Shown: in pieces, positions 7,484 through 15,224 of the stretch
Position numbering within the stretch: the stretch's first letter is position 1
Layout of the letters: every line of letters begins with the position of its first letter
Assembly (NCBI GenBank): GCA_934512155.1
Contig: CAKSWS010000002.1
Coordinates: forward strand, 1-64,000
From: an uncultured Eubacterium sp.
GTDB taxonomy: Bacteria; Bacillota; Clostridia; Oscillospirales; Acutalibacteraceae
DNA: 64,000 nucleotides
Direction: 5' to 3'
Made by a program: the position numbers and the translations under genes
Notes under the pieces: model-generated
What the model saw: only the letters and a program-made list of their open reading frames with translations
Databases searched by the model: none
Told to the model about the DNA's origin: nothing

Positions 7484-8617
7484 ATGGATTTACTTGATTT
7501 AAGAAAAGAGATAGATGATATTGACGAACAGTTAATTCCGCTTTTGATTAAAAGAATGGGAATTTCAAAGCAGGTTGCGGAATATAAGGTAGAACGGGGC
7601 TTGCCTGTTTTAAACGAAGAACGTGAAAAGGAAATTTTAGACGACGTTCATAAAAAATGCGGCGAGCAGGGAGATACCATTGCCACTGTTTTTGCCGCAA
7701 CAATGGATGCTTCAAGGGCACTTCAGCACAAAATTATAGGCGGCGGCAAGGAATTGCGTGAGGCTATTGAAAATGCAGTAACAACGGAGCCTTTAAGCAA
7801 AAACAAGGGTCCGGTTGCTTGTGCCGGCGTTACAGGCAGTTATGCCGAAAAGGCATCAAATCATTTGTTCCCATTGGCAGATGTAAAACATTATAAACAG
7901 TTTGAAGATGTTTTTGAGGCTGTTAATAAGGGCGAGGCACCGTTTGGTGTTATTCCGGTTGAAAATTCAACGGCAGGTTCTGTTCACGAAGCATATGATT
8001 TGATTATGAAGTATAAATTTTATGTTGTAGGGGAATATTCTCTTAAAATAAATCACTGCCTTTGTGCCTGTGAAAACACGAAATATGAGGATATAAATGA
8101 TGTTTACAGTCATCCTCAGGCTCTTTCACAATGTTCTAAATTTTTAAAAGATTTTGGCTTTACAGGTGTTAACTTTACAAATACTGCGGCGGCTGCAAAA
8201 TATGTTGCCGAGTCTGGTAAAAAGGATATTGCCGCTATATGCTCTCAGGATGCAGCTAAAAAATACGGACTCAAGGTTATCAAAACAGATATTCAAAACA
8301 TCAGCGACAATAAAACAAGATTTATTGTTATTTCAAAAAAACTTGTTATTGAAAATAATGCGGATAAGGTTTCTTTAATTTTCTCCGTTCCTCATACCAC
8401 CGGCTCTCTTTACAGAATTTTGGGCAGATTTTCAATGGCAGGGCTTAATTTAACAAAAATTGAATCACGCCCTATTGCAAACGGTGATTTTAAGTATAAC
8501 TTTTATGTTGATTTAATAGGTAATATTAAGGATGAAGGCACGCTTGATTTGCTGTGTGCTTTATATTCTGAATTGCCGGGATTTAAATTTTTGGGCAATT
8601 TTCACGAAAACAACTAA
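7484..8617 (+). CDS. pheA: Bifunctional chorismate mutase / prephenate dehydratase (P-protein)
   Basis: A 377-residue protein with three modules: an AroQ-type helical chorismate mutase (about 1-90), prephenate dehydratase (about 110-285, with the catalytic TRF at 278-280) and a C-terminal ACT domain (about 295-370) with the ESRP motif at 327-330. It turns chorismate into prephenate, shared with TyrA, and then into phenylpyruvate; phenylalanine normally inhibits through the ACT domain. Start ATG 7484 is chosen because AAAGGA, overlapping the aroC stop, sits 9 bases upstream; the longer frame from 7454 adds residues outside the fold. It is the last aromatic gene of the operon and supplies mutase activity that tyrA lacks. 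Confidence 0.94.
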   Translation: MDLLDLRKEIDDIDEQLIPLLIKRMGISKQVAEYKVERGLPVLNEEREKEILDDVHKKCGEQGDTIATVFAATMDASRALQHKIIGGGKELREAIENAVTTEPLSKNKGPVACAGVTGSYAEKASNHLFPLADVKHYKQFEDVFEAVNKGEAPFGVIPVENSTAGSVHEAYDLIMKYKFYVVGEYSLKINHCLCACENTKYEDINDVYSHPQALSQCSKFLKDFGFTGVNFTNTAAAAKYVAESGKKDIAAICSQDAAKKYGLKVIKTDIQNISDNKTRFIVISKKLVIENNADKVSLIFSVPHTTGSLYRILGRFSMAGLNLTKIESRPIANGDFKYNFYVDLIGNIKDEGTLDLLCALYSELPGFKFLGNFHENN

Positions 8618-8641
8618 TTTTTAATTTGGGGGAATAGGCAT

Positions 8642-9412
8642 TTGAAAAAGACAAAGCGCCATCAAACCAATTTAATATCGTTAATAATAGTGCTTGTAAC
8701 TGCGGCGTTAATTGTTGTGCTGTCTTGGTGTCTTTACCAGCAACACAGCTTGGAAGTAAGGTTTGATGCTATAATTAATTGGCTTTCAAGGTTTGAACAC
8801 GCTGTGGCAGGGCTTGATTCACATATTGAAATTTTAATTTGCCTGTTTGCACTTTATGTTGCAAAGTGTCAGCTTCCTATTCCTATGAGTGTGCTTTGTG
8901 TTATTGCCGGCATGGTGTTTTCATTGCCTAATGCAATAATAATAAATGTTGTGTTAACTGCTTTTTTCTTTACCGTTAAGTATGTGGAAGGCATTTGGCT
9001 GGGCGGCGGCTGGGCTATGATGATTTTAAATATCCGTCAGGCACGGTTTATTAAGCAGTGGGTTTTGTTTAAGGGTTCTGGTAATCCTTATATTCTTGTT
9101 GTAACAAGGGTTGTGCCTGTTATTCCTTTGGGCATGGTTTCAAAACTTTACGGCTCTATGCGTTACGACTATATTTATTATATTTGTTTGAGTCTTTTGG
9201 GCTTTGCGCCAAGGCTTTATATTTACACAAAAATCGGTGCGGCACTTTATAATCCTTTTTCAAAGGAATTTATAACATTACTTATAATTATTGTGGCGTT
9301 TACAGGTGTAACAAGCTTAATATTTAATGTATTTTACGGCATAAGGTCAAGACAAATGACCCAAACGCTGTTGCTTTATTCGCAAAAAGAAAAATATAAA
9401 ATTGTTTTGTAA
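8642..9412 (+). CDS. TVP38/TMEM64 (DedA-superfamily) membrane protein
   Basis: A 256-residue integral membrane protein with a long N-terminal hydrophobic segment (residues about 12-30) and several more membrane segments. The central conserved region (VTRVVPVIPLGMVSKLYGS) is typical of SNARE-associated Golgi/TVP38 proteins. The superfamily is linked to lipid scrambling or transport and envelope homeostasis; the specific role is unknown here. The start is TTG with a strong GGGGGA upstream. It lies 24 bases after pheA with no terminator between, so it is probably co-transcribed with the aro operon, although no functional link is evident. Confidence 0.75.
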   Translation: MKKTKRHQTNLISLIIVLVTAALIVVLSWCLYQQHSLEVRFDAIINWLSRFEHAVAGLDSHIEILICLFALYVAKCQLPIPMSVLCVIAGMVFSLPNAIIINVVLTAFFFTVKYVEGIWLGGGWAMMILNIRQARFIKQWVLFKGSGNPYILVVTRVVPVIPLGMVSKLYGSMRYDYIYYICLSLLGFAPRLYIYTKIGAALYNPFSKEFITLLIIIVAFTGVTSLIFNVFYGIRSRQMTQTLLLYSQKEKYKIVL

Positions 9413-9445
9413 TTTTTTAGCTGTTAAAAATGCGGCTGTTAATAA

Positions 9446-9475
9446 AGGTGCTTATCGCCTGCAAGCACTTATAAT
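9446..9475 (+). promoter_or_regulatory. Possible galK promoter with overlapping inverted repeat
   Basis: TATAAT at 9470-9475 lies about 30 bases before the galK start. An inverted repeat AGGTGCTT (9446-9453) / AAGCACTT (9463-9470), with one G-U pair and a 9-base loop, occupies the place of the -35 box, where no good hexamer is visible. No T-tract follows, so it is not a terminator. It could be an operator for an activator or repressor. Confidence 0.35.
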
Positions 9476-9506
9476 ATAAAAAAGTCGGGCGGAAAGGGTA
9501 AATTTT

Positions 9507-10787
9507 ATGAAACCACAAGAATATATTAACGCAATTAAAACAGGCGTTATGGATGAAAAATTAAAAGCGGTTTATGTTTTGCCGCAGGAAGTTGAAAAAC
9601 AGCGCACACGCTATATTCAGCTTATAGAAGAATTTATAAAACTTTTCGGTGAAGATAAGGATATTATTATTACATCAGCACCCGGCAGAACAGAAGTTTG
9701 CGGAAATCATACCGACCATAATAACGGCAAGGTCCTTGCGGCTTCAATAAATCTTGACGCTGTTGCCGTTTGCGCAGTTAATAATGAAAATATTGTGCGT
9801 GTTAAATCACAGGGCCACGCAATGAATAAGGTTGATATTTCAAAACTTTTGCCTGATGAATCTGAGTTTGGCAGGTCAACGGCTATGGTTAGAGGCGTTG
9901 TTGCAAAAATTAAGGATATGGGCTTTAAAATCGGTGGCTTTGACGCAGTTACCACATCTGATGTTATGGGTGGCAGCGGTCTTTCATCATCTGCTGCTTT
10001 TGAGGTTTTGCTTGGCACAACCGTTTCATATTTGTTTAATGACGGCAAGATTGACCCGGTTGATATTGCAAAGGTTGCACAGTACAGTGAAAATGTGTTT
10101 TTTGGCAAACCTTGCGGCTTGCTTGACCAAATGGCGTCTTCCGTAGGTACTTTTGTTTCTATTGATTTTAAATCAACGGAAAAGCCTGTAATTACAAAAG
10201 TTGATTTTGATTTTGCAAAAAGCGGTCATTCTCTTTGCATTGTTGACACAGGCGGAAATCACAGCGATTTAACAGATGATTATGCTGCTGTAAGGGGCGA
10301 AATGGAAGGCGTTGCAAAAGCGCTTGGCAAAAATGTTCTTCGTGAAATCGATTTTGAAGAATTTAAAAAATCCGTACCGTCAATAGTAAATAAGGTTAAT
10401 GACCGTGCCATTTTGCGTGCGTATCATTTTTATAATGAAAATATTAGGGTTGAAAAAGCAATTTCATCTCTTGAAAGCGGCGATTTTGAAGCTTTTAAAC
10501 AGATTATCGTTGAAAGCGGCAAATCTTCTTATATGTATAACCAAAATGTTTATTCCCCGTCTAATCCTACAGAGCAAAAGCTCTCTCTTGCCCTTTGTGT
10601 TTCGGAAGATATTTTAAAGGATAAGGGCGCTTACCGTGTTCACGGCGGCGGCTTTGCAGGTACAATTCAGGCATTTGTGCCAAATGAAAGTTTGGTTGAA
10701 TATAAAACCGCAATGGAAAGTATTTTTGGCAGCGGTAATTGCCACGTTCTTATTATAAGACCTGTGGGTGGCACAAGAGTTATGTAA
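9507..10787 (+). CDS. galK: Galactokinase (GHMP family)
   Basis: A 426-residue sugar kinase predicted to phosphorylate galactose at C1. The N-terminal galactose signature is present as APGRTEVCGNHTDHN (about residues 58-72). The ATP loop GGSGLSSSA, a CGLLDQMAS segment with the catalytic Asp, and the C-terminal GHMP motif HGGGFAGT follow. The signature reads GNHTDH where E. coli GalK has GEHTDY; I recall this variant from Firmicute galactokinases, but the exact sugar is less certain. galT and galE are not nearby. A strong GGAAAGGG precedes the ATG. It heads a cluster with the lipid-kinase-like and GH39-like genes. Confidence 0.85.
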   Translation: MKPQEYINAIKTGVMDEKLKAVYVLPQEVEKQRTRYIQLIEEFIKLFGEDKDIIITSAPGRTEVCGNHTDHNNGKVLAASINLDAVAVCAVNNENIVRVKSQGHAMNKVDISKLLPDESEFGRSTAMVRGVVAKIKDMGFKIGGFDAVTTSDVMGGSGLSSSAAFEVLLGTTVSYLFNDGKIDPVDIAKVAQYSENVFFGKPCGLLDQMASSVGTFVSIDFKSTEKPVITKVDFDFAKSGHSLCIVDTGGNHSDLTDDYAAVRGEMEGVAKALGKNVLREIDFEEFKKSVPSIVNKVNDRAILRAYHFYNENIRVEKAISSLESGDFEAFKQIIVESGKSSYMYNQNVYSPSNPTEQKLSLALCVSEDILKDKGAYRVHGGGFAGTIQAFVPNESLVEYKTAMESIFGSGNCHVLIIRPVGGTRVM

Positions 10788-10811
10788 TAATTAAAGAGAG
10801 GGAATATTAAT

Positions 10812-11765
10812 ATGAAATATGTTTTTGTTGAAAACCCTATTGCAGGTCATAAAGACAAACAAGCACTTTTCAGACAAGTTCAATCTGCATTTCGCCTTAT
10901 TGATGATGAAATGATTATTGAAGAAACAAGAAGCAAAGGCCACGCAAAGCAAATTGCTGCCGAATATGCGGCTAAATACGGCAAGGATTGCGTTATTGTT
11001 TCTTGCGGCGGCGACGGAACGATTCATGAAATCGCAAACGGACTTGCGTTTACAGATACTCCTCTTATGATATTGCCCTTTGGAACAGGCAATGATTTTG
11101 CAAAAAAAATATACGGCTCAAAAAAACTTGATGCCGCAAACGTTGTTAAATCTTTCGGTTTGCACAACGGAAAAATTAAATACAAAGTAAAGCCTATTGA
11201 TTTAATTGATTATAACGGCGAAAAATGCATAAATGTTATGAGTTACGGCTTAGACACAATGGTTGAAACCGTTGGCAGAAAAATGGCAGGAAAAGCAAAA
11301 TTTTTAGGTCATCAGGCATATAATTTGGCTGTGGTTCCCTGCGTTTTGCATTCTCTTAAATATGATATAAACGTAGAACTTGATTGCATTGATGAAAACG
11401 GAAAGCCGTATAAATTCCGCCATGTTCCTCTTGATTACACGTTAATGGCAATTTGTAATGCAAGTTATTACGGCGGCGGATTTTGCCCTGCTCCCGATTC
11501 TGTTTTGGATGACGGAATTCTTGATTTTACATATGTTGAACCTGTAAATTTGGCAGAGGCATTGCCGCTTATTCCACAATATAGCAAGGGTACGGCACAT
11601 CTTCATTCCGAAAAAGTTAAAACAGGTTACGTGGTCGGCGGCAGAGTTTGGAGCACAGACGGTTCTGCACTTTTGGGAAATTGCGACGGTGAAAATTTCG
11701 ATTACAGCGAGGTTGTGTTTAAGGTTGAACATAAAGCGCTTAATCTTTGTTTTATTGAGGATTAA
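10812..11765 (+). CDS. Diacylglycerol/lipid kinase family protein (DagK/YegS-like)
   Basis: A 317-residue protein of the DAG kinase catalytic superfamily. It has the opening NPIAG (8-12), the ATP-site GGDGT (66-70) and GTGNDF (91-96) in the expected spacing, then a C-terminal beta-sandwich with a YYGGGF motif. Members phosphorylate diacylglycerol or related lipids (DgkB feeds phosphatidic acid back to phospholipid synthesis), but some are of unknown specificity. It lies 24 bases after galK and 3 bases before the GH39-like gene, so probably the same transcript. A good ribosome-binding site (GAGAGGG) lies upstream. Confidence 0.8.
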   Translation: MKYVFVENPIAGHKDKQALFRQVQSAFRLIDDEMIIEETRSKGHAKQIAAEYAAKYGKDCVIVSCGGDGTIHEIANGLAFTDTPLMILPFGTGNDFAKKIYGSKKLDAANVVKSFGLHNGKIKYKVKPIDLIDYNGEKCINVMSYGLDTMVETVGRKMAGKAKFLGHQAYNLAVVPCVLHSLKYDINVELDCIDENGKPYKFRHVPLDYTLMAICNASYYGGGFCPAPDSVLDDGILDFTYVEPVNLAEALPLIPQYSKGTAHLHSEKVKTGYVVGGRVWSTDGSALLGNCDGENFDYSEVVFKVEHKALNLCFIED

Positions 11766-11768
11766 TTT

Positions 11769-14354
11769 ATGGCAGTGAAAAAATTAAAAAAAAGAACTAA
11801 AATTACTGTTGCCGTTGTTAGTATTATTTGTGTTGTTGCCGTTGCATTTGGTTGTTTTGCGGCATTTTATATTCCAACGGTTACTTTTGATGCCGGCGAG
11901 TTAACAGGCAGTGTAACATCCGGAGCATCAGGCTATTTATACGGTGTTGCAGAGGACGGTGTGCCGTCTTATGAAATGGCACAAAGTTTAGATATTTCTT
12001 CTGCTTCGGTAAAAACGGCAGGCGGTTTACAGCATCCAATCGGCGATGTAAATAATGTTGCAAATGAACTTTTAAGCGGCGGTTCCTGCGATTATTTGGT
12101 TGTTTATCTTCAAGATATGTTTTCTACTTGGTATTACGAGGAAAGCAATATTAACGAAATGAAGCAAAACGGCACATATAATTGGAAAACTTTTTTAGAA
12201 AATGAATATTTTCCTTTAGTTGCACAAACTGTTAATGAAATTAAAAATTCAAGCTATGCCCAAAGTGTTGTTTATTGCCCTTATAATGAGTGTGATAACG
12301 GCGTTTGGTTTGGCACTTGGAAATCCGGCAAAAACAGCTTTGATAATGATGGTAAGCAAAATTTTTATCAGGCTTGGAAATTAACTTGTGATTATATAAA
12401 ATCTTTAGACCCTAATGCAAAAATCGGCGGTCCCGGTTATTATGAATATGATAAAAATAAAATAGACGGATTTTTGGAATATACATCTCAAAATAATTGC
12501 AACCCTGATGTTTTGATTTATCACGAACTTAATTATCGTGCAATTTATGACTGGCAGTATAATGTAAATGAATTAAAGGAAATAGAAAAAAAGCACGGTT
12601 TGGATACAGCTACACCTGTTATTGTTACCGAATACGGTATGATGGAAGATAACGGCAATCCTAATACAATGCTTAAATATATTTCCCAAATTGAAAATTC
12701 AAAGGTTTATGCCAATCAAGCATATTGGCTTGTGGCAAATAATTTTTGCAACACCTGTGCAGATTACAATACGCCGAACTCAGCTTGGTGGGTTTATAGG
12801 TGGTATGCTCAAATGAACGGTCAAACAATGGCTGTTAATGTTAAAGATATTTTTCATTCCGATTTTGGTAAAGCAATTATTCAGGCAAGAAAACCACGTT
12901 ATCGCAGCTTTTTGGGTTTGGGAACTGTGGATAATGAGCTTGAAAAGATAGATTTGCTTGTAAGCGGTGCCGATTATAAGGGCAAGGTGCGTATTGATAA
13001 TACGGATACCACCGGACTTTACGGCAAAACCGTTAATGTTAAAATTACTGCCGTTACTTATCAAAGTATTTCCGGCAAGGTTTATCAGCCTGAAACTGTT
13101 AAATCATATAATGATTTTTGCGGCAATTCTATTGAAATTCCTATGGATAATATGAATGCAAATACCGCATATCATATTGAAATTACAGAATCAACGGAAA
13201 CTGATTTTACAGATTATACTAACAATAATTTATATACCCGTTATGAATTTGAACAAGGCAAATTGCTTGGAAATTCTTATACTTATGACAGTGCTTATGC
13301 TTCAACAGGTGATGAAAAGGGCATTGTGGGTGGTATGGAAAATGATGGCGACGGTGTTGAGGTTGAAATTAGAGTGCCTGAAAGCGGAAGTTATGAATTG
13401 AAATTTATTTACGGTAATTCAAACGATGGCGCATATGATGAAAACGGTAAGCAAAATGCAAACGACAGAACCTACAGCACGGTGAATTTGCAAATTGACG
13501 GCAATGAGCAAGTTTTGAATCTTGAAAATACTATAAAAAGTGAAATCACAAACAGCTATAATGTTTTTTGTGATTTGGATGCAGGTAAACACAAGGTCAG
13601 GGTTACTCATAAAACAGGCACAATAGTTTTGGATTCTCTTCTTGTTCGCAAACAGGAAGCAAATGAAATTCAGGTTTTGCCTATTGACGGCGTGGGTTAT
13701 TATATCGTTGCTCCTTCAAACGGTTATTATGATATTAATACAATAAGCAATGAAATTATAACTTTAGGGTTAAATGAAGATGCTGTGGTTTATGCCGATG
13801 AAAACGGAAGAGCAACTGCTTACTTAAAAGAGGGCTTAAATTATGTGAAATGTCAGCGTAATATTGACAGCTGCATTCCCTCTGTAACATCACAAATTGA
13901 TGGCACGGAAGCAACCGTTAATGCCGCTGAATTCGGTTTGTCAGGCTCTGCGTCTCTTGAAAAAAACGATGATGTGTCATATGTTAGAAACATAACATCT
14001 GCCGATGGCTCTGCTTTAATTTCCGTTAATGCAAAAAAAGCAGGTAATTATGCTTTAACAATTACTTATTCAAATAATGATGAAAACGGCGTTCACGATT
14101 ATAATGTTGATTTGGTTGAAGATTATGTTTCAATTTCAGTAAACGGCAATTTGCAAAAAGAACTTTATTGCCGCAATACTTACAGTTGGGACACTTTTAA
14201 AACCGTTACAACAAATATTGCTCTTGAACAGGGTGAAAACACGGTTTTGCTGTTTAATGACGGATTTAATTCCTTTAACGGCGAAGAATCAAAAGCACCT
14301 TACATTTCAAGTGTTACATTTAATTCTTATTCCTGCGAAAATGAATTAAGCTGA
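11769..14354 (+). CDS. Membrane-anchored GH39-like glycoside hydrolase with two carbohydrate-binding-like modules
   Basis: An 861-residue protein. A basic N-terminus and one hydrophobic helix (about 12-35) act as an uncleaved anchor or signal. A clan-A (TIM barrel) glycosidase domain follows to about residue 390. A YNEC segment gives the likely acid/base Glu174, and VTEYG gives the likely nucleophile Glu288, at the ends of strands 4 and 7. GGPGYYEY is reminiscent of GH39 beta-xylosidases, but GH5/GH30-type relatives are possible. Two beta-sandwich modules resembling CBM6/CBM35 occupy about 470-625 and 715-855. Outside the cell it could trim plant or host glycan. It starts 3 bases after the lipid-kinase-like gene and ends at a strong terminator. 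Confidence 0.7.
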   Translation: MAVKKLKKRTKITVAVVSIICVVAVAFGCFAAFYIPTVTFDAGELTGSVTSGASGYLYGVAEDGVPSYEMAQSLDISSASVKTAGGLQHPIGDVNNVANELLSGGSCDYLVVYLQDMFSTWYYEESNINEMKQNGTYNWKTFLENEYFPLVAQTVNEIKNSSYAQSVVYCPYNECDNGVWFGTWKSGKNSFDNDGKQNFYQAWKLTCDYIKSLDPNAKIGGPGYYEYDKNKIDGFLEYTSQNNCNPDVLIYHELNYRAIYDWQYNVNELKEIEKKHGLDTATPVIVTEYGMMEDNGNPNTMLKYISQIENSKVYANQAYWLVANNFCNTCADYNTPNSAWWVYRWYAQMNGQTMAVNVKDIFHSDFGKAIIQARKPRYRSFLGLGTVDNELEKIDLLVSGADYKGKVRIDNTDTTGLYGKTVNVKITAVTYQSISGKVYQPETVKSYNDFCGNSIEIPMDNMNANTAYHIEITESTETDFTDYTNNNLYTRYEFEQGKLLGNSYTYDSAYASTGDEKGIVGGMENDGDGVEVEIRVPESGSYELKFIYGNSNDGAYDENGKQNANDRTYSTVNLQIDGNEQVLNLENTIKSEITNSYNVFCDLDAGKHKVRVTHKTGTIVLDSLLVRKQEANEIQVLPIDGVGYYIVAPSNGYYDINTISNEIITLGLNEDAVVYADENGRATAYLKEGLNYVKCQRNIDSCIPSVTSQIDGTEATVNAAEFGLSGSASLEKNDDVSYVRNITSADGSALISVNAKKAGNYALTITYSNNDENGVHDYNVDLVEDYVSISVNGNLQKELYCRNTYSWDTFKTVTTNIALEQGENTVLLFNDGFNSFNGEESKAPYISSVTFNSYSCENELS

Positions 14355-14367
14355 AGTTAATATTTTA

Positions 14368-14420
14368 AATAACGTTTTTCTGTTTACACGATTTGTTGTG
14401 CAGAAAGGCGTTATTTTTTT
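14368..14420 (+). terminator. Terminator of the galK cluster
   Basis: A two-part stem, AATAACG/CGTTATT (14368-14374 with 14409-14415) continuing into TTTCTG/CAGAAA (14377-14382 with 14401-14406), is followed by seven T residues. Confidence 0.8.
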
Positions 14421-14430
14421 AATTTTATTG

Positions 14431-14459
14431 TTGACAAATTGTATTTGGTGTGTTATTTT
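14431..14459 (+). promoter_or_regulatory. Promoter of the ytr-like ABC operon
   Basis: Perfect TTGACA (14431-14436), 17-base spacer, TATTTT (14454-14459) with the extended -10 element TG at 14451-14452. The predicted start site falls near 14466, at the edge of the operator described next. Confidence 0.7.
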
Positions 14460-14467
14460 TTAGTTGA

Positions 14468-14492
14468 AGTGTACTACACGCAATAGTACAGT
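14468..14492 (+). promoter_or_regulatory. YtrA-type operator
   Basis: A perfect inverted repeat TGTACTA (14470-14476) / TAGTACA (14484-14490) with a 7-base spacer. Read in the published Bacillus YtrA format it is AGTGTA, 13 bases, TACAGT (14468-14492), one mismatch from AGTGTA-N13-TACACT as I recall it. It overlaps the expected transcription start and the operon encodes a YtrA-family regulator, so autorepression is the natural reading. Confidence 0.75.
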
Positions 14493-14514
14493 GAAGATAA
14501 CGAAAGGAATTTGT

Positions 14515-15192
14515 ATGGAGCAGGCTTTTATAGAAACCACAAATTTATGCAAGTATTTTATTGTGGGTAAAGAAAAAATAACAGCGCTTGAAAATGTTAA
14601 TATTAAAATTCAGCGTGGGCAAATTTGTTGCATATTAGGTACATCGGGTTCCGGCAAATCAACATTGCTTAACATGCTTGCCGGGCTTGAAAAGCCAAGC
14701 TTTGGCAAAGTTAAAATAGGTAAATATCAAATAGATAAGTTTGATGAAAAGCAGCTTGCACTGTTTAGGCAAAAATTTACGGGTTTTGTTTTTCAGTCAT
14801 ACAACTTAATTCCGTCTTTAACGGCTGTTGAAAATGTGGCAATGCCACTTATGTTTAAGGGCGTAGATAAGACGAAAAGGGAAAGGGAAGCTCTTAAAAT
14901 GCTTAAACTTGTGGGTTTGGAAAACAGAAGCAACCACAAACCTGCGGAGATGAGCGGCGGTCAGCAGCAGCGTGTAGGTATTGCTCGTGCTTTTGTTGGC
15001 GATCCGGCTGTTATTTTTGCCGATGAGCCTACAGGTAATTTAGACAGTAAAACCACAAAAGAGGTTATGGAACTTATAACCGAAACGGTTCATAAAAATA
15101 ATCAAACAATGGTGCTTGTAACTCATGATTCAAGCGTTGCCGAATATGCAGATGTAATTTATAAAATTATAGATGGTAAGGTTGCGGAGTAA
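14515..15192 (+). CDS. ABC transporter ATP-binding protein (LolD/MacB/YtrE type)
   Basis: A 225-residue ATPase. Walker A GTSGSGKST is at 42-50, the Q-loop glutamine at 94, the signature MSGGQ at 146-150 and Walker B VIFADEP near 166-172. The FVFQSYNLIPSLTAVEN stretch is typical of the mechanotransmission (MacB/LolD) subgroup that pairs with FtsX-like permeases, and such a permease is encoded two genes downstream. ATG 14515 is chosen over the frame from 14464 because GAAAGGAA lies 6 bases upstream and the operator would otherwise be inside the CDS. It corresponds to YtrE in the Bacillus ytr operon by type, not by proven orthology. Confidence 0.88.
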   Translation: MEQAFIETTNLCKYFIVGKEKITALENVNIKIQRGQICCILGTSGSGKSTLLNMLAGLEKPSFGKVKIGKYQIDKFDEKQLALFRQKFTGFVFQSYNLIPSLTAVENVAMPLMFKGVDKTKREREALKMLKLVGLENRSNHKPAEMSGGQQQRVGIARAFVGDPAVIFADEPTGNLDSKTTKEVMELITETVHKNNQTMVLVTHDSSVAEYADVIYKIIDGKVAE

Positions 15193-15224
15193 TATTTATT
15201 CCCGGAAAGGAAATGGTGAAAATT

